In this document: positions 1-11,491 of the stretch, piece by piece
Position numbering within the stretch: position 1 is the first letter of the stretch
How the letters are laid out: each line of letters opens with the position of its first letter
Origin: Tolypocladium sp. Sup5 PDA-1
Taxonomy: Eukaryota; Ascomycota; Sordariomycetes; Hypocreales; Ophiocordycipitaceae
Direction: 5' to 3'
Assembly (NCBI GenBank): GCA_000750105.3
Contig: JPHH03000005.1
Location: forward strand, 310,001 to 374,000
DNA: 64,000 nucleotides
Made by a program: the position numbers and the translations under genes
Notes under the pieces: model-generated
The model's database searches: none
Told to the model about the DNA's origin: nothing
Seen by the model: only the letters and a program-made list of their open reading frames with translations

Positions 1-279
1 ATCACCAGCCAGCCAAGCCAGCTTACTAACAGCGCTGTTGGAGCTACTGACGTCGTGAGTCGCAGGGGTAGCTGGGCGCGGATCATGTGACCCGGACACT
101 ATCACATTCCCCGCACCTCTCGGTGCTCCCCTGCTAGCGCATTTGTCGCACGCAGCTGGCTCCCGAAATTTTTAGCCATCCTCGACAGTCGCATCGTCAA
201 CCAGCTTCACCTCTCCATCAACCGCCATCCCCTGATCCAACAACGCCACACCGGTCGCCGCACCCAGATCCGCCTCAAA

Positions 280-589
280 ATGCCTCCCAAGCGAATGTAC
301 GTCGACGGTCCCGGCTCGCGCCGCGCGCCCAAGGGCTTCTTCGGCTCGACCTACGAGACCCTGACCTCGGCTGACAACGCCGCCGTTGTCCGGAGCATCG
401 CCATCTTTGGGGTGAGCACATGACGCAGCTGCTGTTGGATTCAACGCCGGAGTACTGACGACTGTGATAGGCCGCTGTTGCGTTCCTTTCCAGCTCTTGG
501 GGCGAGCTGTTGCTGCCTCCGTACGTACCCTCGACCTCCACGACGATCAATGGACTGTCGCTGACCCTTATGCGTGTACCAGGCAGTAG
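280..589 (+). CDS. tom6: Tom6-like small subunit of the mitochondrial outer-membrane translocase
   Basis: Three exons, 280-411, 471-520 and 583-589, joined by GTGAGC..TAG and GTACGT..CAG introns, give a 62-residue protein. The N-terminus (MPPKRMYVDGPG) is basic and Gly-rich. It is followed by a soluble stretch (STYETLTSADNAAVVRS) and one C-terminal hydrophobic segment (IAIFGAAVAFLSSSW) ending in LLPPQ. That is the layout of the tail-anchored TOM core-complex subunit Tom6, which stabilises the Tom40 pore. The last exon carries only two bases of codon use plus Gln and the stop, which makes the gene easy to miss. The family call rests on size, layout and resemblance to filamentous-fungal Tom6; another small mitochondrial membrane protein is the alternative. 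Confidence 0.68.
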
Positions 590-1178
590 TTGACCCCCAT
601 CTACCCGTACGAAAACTTCCATGGCCAGGGAATTGGCCTCGACGCCGCGAGCCGACGCGAGATTCTGTATATTAGCTGGGACGACTGTACGTTAGAAGCC
701 GGAGGGAGAACGAACGCCTTGTCTGAGAAGGGGCAAAACACCACACAAGCTGCAATGGGCACGGCGTGGCAGGGTGCGTAGACGCCCGGATTAGGAATCA
801 AAGTTCCGCAATTAGACGAATAATTCCTCGCCGCTTTCGCTGCAGCCGTGCTTTGCGTGTGCCAGTCGAAGAAGTCGTGAATGGCTGGTGAAAAGGCAGA
901 ACAAGGTCCGCTCTGGAGAGACGACAGAGCTCAGATGGCGTGTTGAAGATTGCGGCCGGACCTTCCTCCGTTGTCTTTCAGTATCCATAGATGGAAGGCG
1001 CATCCGGCACGCCAGGCTGCCAGACAGATGCCATCTGCTGCGACTCACTGCCCCTGCCAGGCAGCCCCAAGCTCTCCCGCCGACATTCACGACCCAGCAC
1101 CTCGACGCAATACTCTTAATCGAAGCGAATCAATCAACCAAGCCGCATGCTTTGCCCTAGTCCTACCCGCGTCGCAAC
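590..1178. other. Intergenic region between tom6 and the serine-rich orphan
   Basis: Only short overlapping frames without domain character are present. The part next to 1179 probably holds the promoter and leader of the downstream gene. I see no tRNA, repeat or conserved element. Confidence 0.6.
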
Positions 1179-3397
1179 ATGTCTGCCGTCCCCCCCTTTC
1201 TCAGCATGCCGCAGAAGCCGAGCTACAACAACCCCGGCGTCCCAGGCCGCGTATCGCGTCTTCACGCCAGCGGTGCTGCTACCCGGGGGAGAGGATTGGC
1301 CCATTTGGTGTCCAAGTTCGAGATCCTCGACGCCATGTCGAGCGTTGACAACACCGTTGCGGAGGCGGAGGCGTCTGTGCTACGGGGCCACAGGAAAACG
1401 ACCGTGGCGGATTCCGAGGGCAGGTTGAAGCCGCCCCTGTCCGTGGCATCGTCAAAGTCGGCAGTGTCCTTGGCTTCGGCGGCGAGGAGCGCAGGCAACG
1501 GGTCGGGCGATATGTCACCAAAACGAGTACCATCTCCTGCTGTGTCAGACAAAAGCTCTCGCGCAAAGGATCCTGAGCCTAGTGCGGGCCGATTGTCGAT
1601 GGTGGCCGAGAGGAGGAGATTCTTCGAGGGGAGGCCGTCGGACAGCAATCTCAGTGAGTTGCCCTGGTCACCTTGCCTCCCCTTTGATGGTTTTGCACCC
1701 CCGCGGTGGAGTACAGTGAGGGTGTCTGGTACTGATCGTTCAACTTAGACACTTCTGGTTTCAGTCCTCAACAAAAGAAAGCCAGCAGTCGCATCAAACT
1801 TCCCCTGACATCTAGTTGGCAAAGTATGCGCACCAGGTCTCCACCGCCGAGTTCTAGATCGAATCATACGGTTCCTCAAGAAAATCCATCGAAAGCCAAT
1901 GTCCCGCACCGCCTGTCCCAATGTCTTCCCTTCAGCAGGACGTTTCCGTCACTCGTTGACAGGCAGAGCACACAATCGAACAGCGGACTGCTCCCAGATG
2001 CATCTACTGCTGCTACCAACGACGATGCCAGTGAGCGAACCCCAGAATGGAGATCCTATTACTCAACTAGCTCCCGCGAGGCGCGCGACAACCCATCATG
2101 GCTGTCTTTGAAGCAGGACCAGCCTGTATCGGTGCCAAAAACGCCAGTACAGAGCCGAGAAGTCTGCACGATACTACGAGGGGCAGCAACCAGTTTGGCG
2201 AAAGGCGTTCCGACTAGGAGACTGGTGCACTCCTCCGCAAACAGCGGCGGCACCATTCGCGTTATCCGTGATTGCAATTTCGAATCACCCACCAAGTCGA
2301 ACAAGACCACTACTCAATCACCCACCGTTTCGAGCCTCCAGAAGAGGGTTGATTCTCCTCGTGTGGCCGCGTCGTCGCTACTGTCCGTCTAGAGGAAGAC
2401 ACATGAGACGACTCCCGCGCAACCACGTCTTGGAGCAGCAGGACCCGAGCTTCACGGACCGACCATACCGGCGGTGTTTAGTGGCTCTCCGGCACCAAGA
2501 AGGCTCTGCAAGAGGCAGGCAAAGGACACCGAGGAACGTCGTGATGACCAGCCCAACCATTCGGTCACTCCCACTCCGGAAAAGAAGGCACCGCGACTTC
2601 AAGACACAATTGGCCTCTTTGAGTCCTTGAGCCGTCATTCAACGACTGACGGGCCGTCCTCAAAGGGGAACTGGCCAAGCACCAAGCAGCACGGGGCAGC
2701 TAGCCGCCACGACGAGCCACGAACCCAAAAAAGGGGTATCGGCTTGGGGTCAACTTTCAGAAAGATTTCTGGGTCTTGGAGCAGGATTCGGCTGGCAAGG
2801 GCCATGGGCAGACAATCAAACACTGCGTATACAGAAATCGACACCGGCAGAGTTGCGAGCAACACTCAGTCAGTCCGGTTGGGGAAAAATGAAAGGCAAA
2901 CGCCCAGCAGGTTACACGAAGACGATTCACAGACATATTTGATCGGCTTGGCGACACTAGACTTGATTGACATCGAGGCTGCGATGCCCGGCTCCACGCT
3001 GCCATCAATCGGCAGAACTTTTTTTTGCCCTTGGGATGGAGAAGGCAGTCAAAGTGACGATGTTCACGTGCCACAGGAAGAGAATATTGACAGCAGGGAC
3101 AGCTCGCCTTCGAGTCAGGACGCTCAGAGAAAAGGGTCGCAAGGTAAGACGGACGCGGAGACAAGAACCGCCGAAACCGCCCGTACCTCAAGCTCGGATC
3201 ACGAAACGCATGAGCAACGTCGCAGCCGTCGTGTGTCGAGTCGGCGGTGGGTCTCCCGCAGCAGCGGTACACTGGTCGCGCGGGTTCAGTGCGCGCTGGA
3301 GCAGCCGCGGCCAGTGAGGGCCAACGAGGTGAAGCGACTGGTGAGCTTGTGCAGGGACAAGGTGACGGGGCGGAAGGGCCGCGGTGTGTCCGAGTAG
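1179..3397 (+). CDS. Serine-rich low-complexity protein of unknown function, interrupted by an in-frame TAG
   Basis: Exon 1 (1179-1653) joins exon 2 (from 1749, acceptor AACTTAG) in frame through a GTGAGT intron. The product would be 707 residues if the TAG at 2390-2392 (codon 373) is bypassed, or 372 residues if it is used. Reading is open in the same frame on both sides of the TAG. I do not recognise the family. The protein is mostly Ser/Thr/Arg-rich and disordered. Three patches look conserved-like: HLVSKFEILDA near residue 43, VAERRRFFEG near 146, and the C-terminal VQCALEQPRPV..EVKRLVSLCRDK. A short intron could remove the TAG: donor GTGTGG at 2361 with an AG at 2435, 2438 or 2441 keeps the frame, but the donor is weak. 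A real nonsense mutation or an assembly error is also possible. Confidence 0.6.
2390..2392 (+). other. In-frame TAG inside the serine-rich orphan
   Basis: This single stop codon lies in the frame that is otherwise open from 1749 to 3397. Sequence character (Ser/Thr/Pro/Arg-rich) is the same before and after it. Confidence 0.85.
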
Positions 3398-3868
3398 GCG
3401 TGTGTGCGGGCAGGCTTTGTGCCTCGTGAGTAGGGGGCAATATGTACGAGGCAGAGTATGGGATATTGCGTCGGGGGTAGTGATACAGTGGCTACGTTGC
3501 ATGTCATTTAGCTGTATGCCAGAGTTGTCGGAGGGAGGCCCTTAAGCATGAGCAATACACGTATGCAGTCTCTCACGAATTCACAAAGCATTGCAAGAAG
3601 GATTAAGTTGCAATGCAAATAAACTTTTGCCTTGACCGATATTAATGCCGTAAAAGAAAAAGCCAGTCCAGGCTTGGGGACTTGATCCGTCCAGGCTTGG
3701 CTAATGCGACGAGTATTCCCAAACTGCCATTACCCTCAATTATTCCAGAGCGAGCTTGCCTAATAACATGCTCCTTTGCCATCCTTTTCCCCTAGACTCC
3801 GTAAATGCCATAGTGGCATGTGTGTTTTTGTTTGCTCGTAGAACGCCGGGAGCGCGCTAGAAGAACAC
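3398..3868. other. Convergent intergenic region with candidate poly(A) signal
   Basis: It lies between the 3' ends of the serine-rich gene and the pheromone receptor. It contains AATAAA at 3618-3623 on the plus strand, a plausible polyadenylation signal for the upstream gene. It also holds a 12-bp direct repeat (GTCCAGGCTTGG at 3666-3677 and 3689-3700). No coding signal was seen. Confidence 0.5.
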
Positions 3869-5154
3869 CTAGACCTCCTCGTCGTTCTGCCCCTGGTCCC
3901 GTTGTCCAGCCAGCGCACTCGTAGAGTCGATATGGCGCAGCTCGAGGTCAAAGTGGTCCACCGCCGGGGCGACGGCGCCCTTGCCGCCGCGCTCGCCCCT
4001 GGACAGCTCGCCCCTGGACAGGAGGGAGCCGCGGCGGGTGGTGGGGCTGGAGCCGCAGCTGGTGGTCATGCTGGGGATCTTAAAGGCCGGCAGGCCGGTG
4101 GAGGCGGTGGTGGTGGCGGAGCCGAGGTGGCGGGCGCCCGAGGAGCCGGAGCCGGCGTTGGGGTAGTAGGCGAGGTTGTGCGTACTGCTGGCGGAGGCGT
4201 TGCGCAGGGAGATTTGCTGGGCGGCCATGGTGCCGAGGGGGAGGATGAGGGCGACGGAGGTGAGTGTCAGGGAGCCGGCTTCGAAGTTTTGGAAGGTGCC
4301 CCATTCGAGGCCGGCGAAGATGACTGGAGGGGAGTTAGTGGCCTCGTTCCATGTGAGAGCTGGGGAGGGAAAGGGGGCGTACCTGGCACAATCATGAGGA
4401 TGCCGTTGGTCATGACGAGCAGCTCCATCGACGTCAGCGTCCTGGCCGAGGGCAGGATGCCGCGGTTCCGGACGAGGTGCATGACGAGCTTCAAGTTGAA
4501 GAGCGCGCAGAACCAAAAGATGGATATCGCGTTGGTGATGACGGCCGCGTGGACGACCCACATGCTGGCCACGGCCGGCGTGAGGGCCAGCACGGCCTCG
4601 TTCTGGATGACAGTGTACGCGAGGCGGAAGCCGATGGTCAGCAGCGTCACGACTAGCGACGCCGCCGCGAGGCCGTACTTTGCGGGCTCCGGCCACAGCG
4701 TGACCATGGTCCAGGCCTGGTTCATGAGCGCGGCCTCGACGACGACGACGAGCACGAGCGACATGGTGTTGCCCGCGACGCTTGAGTACAGGTAGCTCCG
4801 CGGCACGGATGAGAAGTCGCCCGAGTGCAGCTGGTAGAAGTGGACGATGGGCGAGAGGAAGTAGGCGACGAGCAGGCTGTTGCGGACGATGACGACGGCG
4901 AGGGCGAGCATGTGCAGCAGGGCGGACGGCCGGCGCAGCTTCGACGACGGGGTGGTGACGGCGAGGACGGCGAGCAGCATGATGAGGCAGGCGCCGATCT
5001 GGATGCCGTAGTTGAGGGTGACGCTGACGGACAAGTCGCTGTAGGCGTCGACGGCCGGGATGGGCACGGCGATGGGGGTCTTGCCGTCGGGGCCGAGGAA
5101 GGTGACGTTTTGCGTGAGGGGGTCGAAGTGCTCCGGCGAGGTTGACGGGTCCAT
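3869..5154 (-). CDS. pre-2: Ste2-type alpha-factor pheromone receptor (class D GPCR)
   Basis: Exon 1 (5154-4383) and exon 2 (4323-3869) are joined by GTACGC..CAG and encode 408 residues. After a short extracellular N-terminus with an N-glycosylation sequon (NVT), seven hydrophobic segments follow. The first is NYGIQIGACLIMLLAVLAV and the last IFAGLEW..LTLTSVALILPLG. A Ser/Thr-rich cytoplasmic tail of about 120 residues ends the protein. Segments such as GNTMSLVLVVVVEAALMNQ and WVVHAAVITNAISIFWFCAL match the layout of fungal Ste2/PRE-2, which senses the peptide alpha pheromone and signals through the mating G-protein/MAPK pathway. The start is placed at 5154. The frame is open upstream to 5403, but that extension is low-complexity and reads like 5' leader. 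Confidence 0.9.
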
Positions 5155-6378
5155 CGTGGGCTGCTGCTGGGCCGAAGCTGCTATGGATACCTGGCGTTGT
5201 GTCGGGTGGTCTGTGGCTGCTGGTCCGTGGTTGACGAGGCTCGTGAGGAAAATGAGTGACGGGGATGCGGCGTGTAACACGGCGAGACGAGTGCGACTCG
5301 AGCTTGAAGGCGAACCAAGGCGGCTGAAGATGAAGAGATGAAGACGACGGCGATGATGATTATAAAGGCGAAGAGATGGGAAAACCCAAGCTGCGGAAAG
5401 CAATCAGCGCGGCGAGCCTCTTGACGGCCGTCTCGCCCTATATTGTACCCTCGCGATTGTCCTCGGCATCACCCGGCCTCACTCACTCACAAGAATAGGC
5501 CCGGCACTCGCATTGTCGCAGACACACACACAACGCACGCGCAGCCGCACACCTCGCCATGCCCGCAGGCAGCGAGTTTACCTTTGCAGCGCTGGCCCGA
5601 CGAGAATGCACGGACAACAATGGGCAGCCTCGCGGGAGTGGCGCCGCGCCGGCGACCGGGCCTTGGTATTGTGCTGTGGGCCCCGCGCGCCGGCCTTAGC
5701 ATTGTAGTTGAGACAAGCTGGACGCCGGCGCCGGGGGGCGGGGGCCCACCCGACGGCGCCCTGGGTGCGAGGTGCAGCATTCCCCCCGGCAGTGGCCCGC
5801 GGTCGGGCCCAGCGGCGACCTGTGCTGCGAGAAGCTTATATCGCTATACGCCCCTGCCCAGCCTTGTAGAAGGTGCGCTGTAGAAGTTTGGCTGGCCGGG
5901 ATGGGGTTGATGGACCCCTGACCGATCCACGTCTGCGGGCCGTGGATGCTGCAGCTGGTGTTCGTCTGGATATGCCGGGCCGTGTCTTGGATGGATGCTG
6001 CCCTTGGTCGCAGAAGAGAGACAAGAGGAGCCAGTCGTCTCCGGCTGCGCATGCCGTTCTGGGCCGCCGCCTCTTCCGCTGTCGATGACAATGCCCACGC
6101 TGCGTCTCTGGCTGCGTCTCTGGCTGCGTCTCTGGCTGCGTCTCTGGCGCACGCCGACCATGCACATGTCACGAACCTGATGGGACGGACGCACAGCAAA
6201 CAATGTCACGAGGGTCGTAATCTCGTCTTTCTTCTCCCCTAAACGGGAAGCGGCGGGCCTCGAACGAGCCATGGACAATATCAACGTTTGCTGTCGCGAG
6301 GCTCGCCCACACCCTCCCGCCCCCAATTACCCGTCGCCACAACTCGTCTCTCCCTCCACCACGGCATTTTATCCGCCG
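5155..6378. other. Long intergenic region, receptor promoter side
   Basis: This 1.2 kb stretch holds the 5' leader and promoter of the minus-strand receptor and the 3' flank of the minus-strand vps23. It includes CA-rich runs near 5520-5545 and the 12-bp tandem repeat at 6100-6147. Open frames here are short and compositionally biased, and I find no supported gene. Confidence 0.55.
6100..6147. repeat. Four perfect tandem copies of a 12-bp unit
   Basis: CTGCGTCTCTGG is repeated four times without mismatch. The unit is a multiple of three, so the repeat creates artificial open frames on both strands (Ala/Arg/Asp or Leu/Arg/Trp runs) that should not be called genes. Confidence 0.95.
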
Positions 6379-8158
6379 TCATGGCGCCATGCCCATGCCC
6401 TGCCCAATCTTCCTCACCAGCGCCTTCTTCAAGTACCACTCCCGCGCGAGCGAGCGCGTCATCTTGGCGAAGACTGCCGGCGAGATGCGGCCGCGCTCGA
6501 CCGCCCTCCCCAGCATGAAGATTGCGTCCCCCAGCGCCCGCTCCTCCGCCACCAGCGTGTACAGCTGGTTCGACACCACCGTCGGCGCCACTAGCAGCTC
6601 GTCAATGTCCGCGGCCGGGTGGTTCTTGGAGCCCTCGATGACGTTGTCGGCCTTGCGGAGCGCGTCGTGGAGGATGTTTGCGTTGGACGAGAGCACATTG
6701 GACAGCTGCGTGAGCTGGCTCATTTCCGACTGCAGGGCCGGCACCGCCGACTGCATGGCCGTGCGCTGCGCCCTGAGGCCGGCCATGCTCGACTCGTTCT
6801 GCTGCCGGCTGCGCTGCCGGACAGCCGCCAGTGTCTGGGCCAGTTGCCTGAGCAGCGCGTCCTTTTCGGGGTTTGGCGGGATGGGAGGCGCTGCCACGAC
6901 TGACTGCGCGGGCACCTCTAGAGTCAGGGGCTCGTCGAGGATATTCGGAGGCGGAGGCGCGGGCTGGGGCTGCGGTTTTACAGCCGCTGTTCCGTTCCAT
7001 GATGGAGGCGGGCCCTGAGGCTGCCACTGTCCTTGAGGAGGATACGCTGGTGGTTGTTGTGATCCGTACGGTAGGTTTTGTGTCTGAGGCATAGAGGGGT
7101 GTGGAGGCGCCGGTACGTGGCTCATATGCTGCTGTGGGAGTTGCTGTGGGAGTTGCTGCGGTTGCGACTGCGGTTGAGGTCGAGGCACAGGCTGGCCTGG
7201 TGGCCCTGGCGCATGAGCCTGTGGCAGAGGGGGTGCGGATTCGTAACGTGATCGTATGGGAGACTGCGTAGGGACAGCTTCAGAGGGTGTGCGGGAGGGC
7301 GGAGAAATGGAGACGGGCGAGCGAGGGTCGTGATATGGCTTCGGTGGCGGCGGCGGCGGACGGGACTCGGTCGGGCTACGCGGAGGTTGACTCGCCGGAT
7401 TTGGGCTCGCGGCCATCTCCGGGGGTAGAGGCGGCACGGGAGGCGGCATCGGAGTCGGCAGGGAGCTTTGCGCCGGTCTCTGGGCCTGCCGCGAGATGAC
7501 TGGAGGCTCCTTGGCGAAGACATCGGAGAGGACGTTGAGGAAGTCCTCCAGCGTCGATTTCTAGGAGCCAACTACAGTCAGCAGGTTTCAAGGCGCGCAT
7601 TGAGCCGGGGAAAACTGACATCCCAAAACTCAGCCCACCTCACGAGGTATGGATGGTACACCTGGCCCTGAGGGTCGACGTGCTGCCCCGGGCGCACCAT
7701 CATGGTCTCGGTCGGCGTCACGTAGACGAGCGGGGGCTCGCGCGGGTACGCGTGCGGCACCCATATCGACAGCGGGAACCTGTACGTGCTCCCGCGGAAG
7801 ACGACGGGCAGCGTGCCCGAGATGTGCAGCAGCAGCGCGCTGGTGCCGTCGGGGAAGGCTGCGGGCAGGAGACGTCAGCGGTCGCGAGCTCGAGCTCGTG
7901 GGGGCCGCAGGCAGCGGGGGAGGGCCGTACTGTGCACGTCGGTCCGGGGCGCGAGCGTCGAGAAGCGGCTCAGCGCGCGGGCGACGTCGCTGTACGTGCG
8001 GTTGACGTCGTGGTATTCCTGCGGAGGAGAGCGCGCGAGGTTAGCGGGCGGGTGCGCGTGGTGACGACGACGGCTGGCGGGGAGGAGCTGCAAGACGAGG
8101 CACGTACGCTGGTCAGGATGCTGTACAGCCAGTTCAGGACGTGCTGCTGGACGGGCAT
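6379..8158 (-). CDS. vps23: ESCRT-I subunit Vps23/TSG101 (UEV domain protein)
   Basis: Four exons (8158-8108, 8018-7931, 7858-7620, 7560-6379) encode 519 residues. The N-terminal UEV (catalytically dead E2-like) domain spans about residues 1-150, with NWLYSILTS, EYHDVNRTYSDV, LPVVFRGSTYRFPLSIWVP and PPLVYVTPTETM. A long Pro/Gln-rich linker follows (about 175-330). Next come a coiled coil around EKDALLRQLAQTLAAVRQ and a C-terminal steadiness box (LGDAIFMLGRAVERGRIS..FAKMTRSLAREWYLKKAL). This order is diagnostic of Vps23, which binds ubiquitinated cargo and PTAP-like peptides on endosomes and nucleates ESCRT-I. In fungi it also takes part in ambient-pH (Pal/Rim) signalling. The acceptor at 7561 (CTAG) gives the expected EFWD/KSTLEDF junction. 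Confidence 0.93.
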
Positions 8159-9861
8159 CGTCGCGGAGGGGCCACGGCGGCGAGCCGATCGCGTCTGGTT
8201 GCGCGCAGGGAGCGTGTTTGAAGAGCGTAGATGTGAGGAAGCTCATTAGTTGGTGTTTGGTGTTGGAGCTGTGTGGTGACGGCTGAGGTGGGGTCCAGTG
8301 ACACGACGCTACGAATAATACTCCGTGCGGAGGACACTCCAGTCGTACGAAGTATTACTTAACCTACAAATACGACCCTGGTTATGTACATCCAAGAGTG
8401 CACTTTCTTTGGGCCCAACATTCGTACGAAGAACGTCGAGATACAATAGCAAAGAGTCTTACTCCGTACTATTTTCAAACACGCACATCTCTACTCGAGC
8501 CTACTTTTTTTGCCCTTCTCGTGGCCCCACAGCCACATCGCCACGCTATACTTCTATAAGCGCATGGCAGTCAGAAGCATCACAATAACTCGTCTTTTGC
8601 TTCCAACGTGGCAGGACCTTGATAAGTATACCTCTAACTCTATGCCGTCTTTTCCATCCATCCCCTCTGTTTCCCTTAATTGCCTCCGTTCCCGCTATCC
8701 CCTCCTTCCCTTAGTATAATAGTTTTCCCTGCGGATTTGCGGGTTTATGTAGCCGACATCTCTTCTTGGTCTAATGCTATCATCTATAATCTTTAGAAGC
8801 CTTGTATTTTATCGAGCTCGACTTGCGGGAGGTTACGGCGTCGATGGCCTGAATCGGTAACTTCGTAGAAGCCCAAGGTAGTCAAGGCGGGTGCGTACAG
8901 CACCTTGAGCACCTACCGCAGCGAGACCCCCAGCCGATCATCGATATCAGCTGCGGCTTGAGACACGTCAAGTGCTCAACCCCGATGCAAAGTGGCAACC
9001 CATAATTAGCCATTTCTATCTTTGAATGGCTCCATAACAATGAACGTGGCGGAAGGCGAGTTGCTGTTTACGGCTCGACAACTCCCCGGCCCCCATCTCC
9101 CTCCAGCAGCTGCTACCCTATAGCGACCAGCGAGACAATGCTGTTCTTCAATTCTCGACTCTGTCATCGCTAATACGAGAACCGCTGGCTTAAATCCCTC
9201 CTAGAAGTGAGAGTGGCATTCGTGTGATATGGGGCTTGTTCTCGTCCCCATCATGGTGGCGCACTCTCGTGACCCATGCATGGTGCGTGCTTCGTGAACA
9301 AACATCGAGGCCATTGTCGTTTTATTCAAGACTCTGCGGGGACCAATGGCCATGTTTGCCACCTCTTTAGCTGCATGGAATTGGAGGATCGCGCTGCCAA
9401 CGAATAGAACCTGTTAGAAGGTGCATCGGCAATCGAGAACGTGGCCACCGATGAGTTGGACGAGTGTCTACGGCAACTCGGCCAGCCTTCCTCAACCAAC
9501 AGCCAGCTGCCCTAGGAACTCTGGGTGCATTGTTATTGTCCGCATTATTCTCCGTTTGCTCCATTCCGACGCCCGGTAGAGGCTGTTGCCTGACGCCTTC
9601 GCCTGGGGTGATCCAACAGTGTGTGCGTCCGTGTCGCCCGACCCGAAACGTCCGACTTCTGCCGGCTAGCCATTTTCTCGCTCTCGGATTTCAAAGCCGC
9701 TCGAAACTATATTATATACCGCGCTCCCGCACCCGCTCCACCCAGTCACGCCACTCTCGGACTTTTTCAACAAGCAAGAAACATCGACTGTCTTTCGAGT
9801 CCGTAACCTCGCCTTTGCCGTCGTCGTCGTCACCAGCAGTTGAGGGCTGCTCCCGGCCATC
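8159..9861. other. 1.7 kb intergenic region between divergent vps23 and the IDO gene
   Basis: It serves as upstream region for both neighbours. The 8320-8800 part is AT/pyrimidine-rich and contains TACTCCGT words at 8319 and 8460. The 9680-9860 part probably forms the leader of the dioxygenase gene. No domain-bearing frame or RNA gene was recognised. Confidence 0.55.
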
Positions 9862-11361
9862 ATGCTGTCTCCCATCCCCGTGCTCGAGGACTACCGGCTC
9901 TCGGCGACGCACGGCTTCCTGCCCGACACGCTTCCGTTGACCCGGCTCCCGGACCCGTACTACAACAAGTGGGAGGCCGTCGCCGCCAACCTCCAAGCGC
10001 AGATCCTCAGCCGGCGGCTGCGCGGCGTCGTCGACCGCCTGCCCGTGCTGTCCACGGCCGGCCTGGAGCACGATGCCGAGTGGCGCCGCGCGTACTCGCT
10101 GCTGTGCTTCATCGCGCACGCCTACATCTGGGGCGGCGACTCGCCCGCGGACCGCCTGCCGCCGCCCATCGCCGTGCCGCTGCTCGAGATCGCCACGCGC
10201 CTCGAGCTGCCCCCCGTGGCCACCTACGCCGCCGTCTGCCTGTGGAACTACAAGCCGCTCTTCTTCGACGAGGAGATCGACAACCTCGAGAACCTGGCCA
10301 CGCTCAACACCTTCACCGGCTCCATCGACGAGTCGTGGTTCTACCTGGTCTCGGTGGCCATCGAGGCCCGCGGCGCGCCCATCCTCGCCCTCATGCTCAC
10401 GGCCATGGGCGCCACGCGGCAGGACGACGCCGACACCGTCACCCGCTGCCTGCGCGCCTTTGCCGAGCGCCTGACGGACCTGACGCTCATCCTGCAGCGC
10501 ATGCACGAGAGCTGCGACCCCGTCATCTTCTACCACCGCATCCGCCCGTTCCTCGCCGGCAGCAAGAACATGGCCGAGGCCGGCCTGCCCGACGGCGTCG
10601 TCTACGAGGACGGCTCCGGCACCGAGACGTACCGCCAGTACAGCGGCGGCAGCAACGCGCAGAGCAGCCTGATCCAGTTCTTCGACATTGCGCTCGGCAT
10701 CCACCACCGGCCCACGGGCGAGAGGGCCGACGCCGCCGCCGCCGCCGCCTCCGAGCCGGAGCGCGAGGGTCGGCCCCCCGTTGCGCACGTGAAGAGGAGG
10801 AACAACTTCATCCAGGAGATGCGCAAGTACATGCCCGGCCCGCACGCGCGCTTCCTCGACGACGTGGCGCGCGTGGCCAACATCCGCGAGTACGTCGAGG
10901 CGCACCCGGCGGACCGCGACCTGTGCCTGGCCTACGACGCGTGCCTGGCCATGCTGAGCGCCTTTCGAGACAAGCACATCGCCATCGTCGCGCGGTACAT
11001 CATCAACCCGTCGCGCGAGGCGCGCGCCCGCAGCCGCTCGCGCAGCCGGGACCCCGTGGCGAGGAAGCGCGTCAACCTCGCGACGGCGTCCAAGAAGGCG
11101 CACGACCGCGGGCAACGGGGCACCGGCGGCACGGCGCTGATTCCGTTCCTCAAGCAGGCGCGCGACGAGACGGGCGAGGGGGCGGTCGAGGAGTGGACCA
11201 GGCGGTTCATGAAGCGCACCATGGCCAGCGACCACCGCGCGGACCTGCTCTTCGGGAAGCCGGAGCAGGCGGCCGTCGTGGGAAAGGAGAATGTGGAAAT
11301 CAAGGGCCTGGCTGGGTCGTGGACCATGGAGGACGATGTTGGCGGAATCTGCCAGTTTTAA
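9862..11361 (+). CDS. Indoleamine 2,3-dioxygenase family heme enzyme
   Basis: A single uninterrupted exon encodes 499 residues. Family hallmarks appear in order: the N-terminal substrate region (GFLPDTLPLTRLPDPYYNKW), SLLCFIAHAYIWGGD, LPPVATYAAVCLWNY and, near residue 372, FRDKHIAIVARYII. The last supplies the proximal heme-ligating His. The enzyme cleaves the indole ring of tryptophan to N-formylkynurenine, the first step of the kynurenine/NAD route (BNA2-type). Length is in the fungal IDO range. A charged Ala-rich insert (about 290-310) and an RSRSRSRD segment (about 392-400) are loops unlike the core and probably lineage-specific. Fungi often carry several IDO paralogues, so NAD synthesis is not certain to be this copy's role. 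The gene is convergent with the endoglucanase, with 130 bp between the stops. Confidence 0.92.
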   Translation: MLSPIPVLEDYRLSATHGFLPDTLPLTRLPDPYYNKWEAVAANLQAQILSRRLRGVVDRLPVLSTAGLEHDAEWRRAYSLLCFIAHAYIWGGDSPADRLPPPIAVPLLEIATRLELPPVATYAAVCLWNYKPLFFDEEIDNLENLATLNTFTGSIDESWFYLVSVAIEARGAPILALMLTAMGATRQDDADTVTRCLRAFAERLTDLTLILQRMHESCDPVIFYHRIRPFLAGSKNMAEAGLPDGVVYEDGSGTETYRQYSGGSNAQSSLIQFFDIALGIHHRPTGERADAAAAAASEPEREGRPPVAHVKRRNNFIQEMRKYMPGPHARFLDDVARVANIREYVEAHPADRDLCLAYDACLAMLSAFRDKHIAIVARYIINPSREARARSRSRSRDPVARKRVNLATASKKAHDRGQRGTGGTALIPFLKQARDETGEGAVEEWTRRFMKRTMASDHRADLLFGKPEQAAVVGKENVEIKGLAGSWTMEDDVGGICQF

Positions 11362-11491
11362 CGGGCAACTATTCAACTGTACGACTAATCTTACGACGAA
11401 TGAGCGACGATCAAACACGCACGAAAACATCCCAACAGCTTCAACGAAGAGTGCCACACATCCTTCAACAAGGCACGGCGCGGCCCACACA

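Noticed and set aside
5696..6326. Minus-strand frames with a repeated Arg-Asp-Ala-Ala segment
   Set aside because: The repeat comes from the 12-bp tandem array; there is no further coding evidence.
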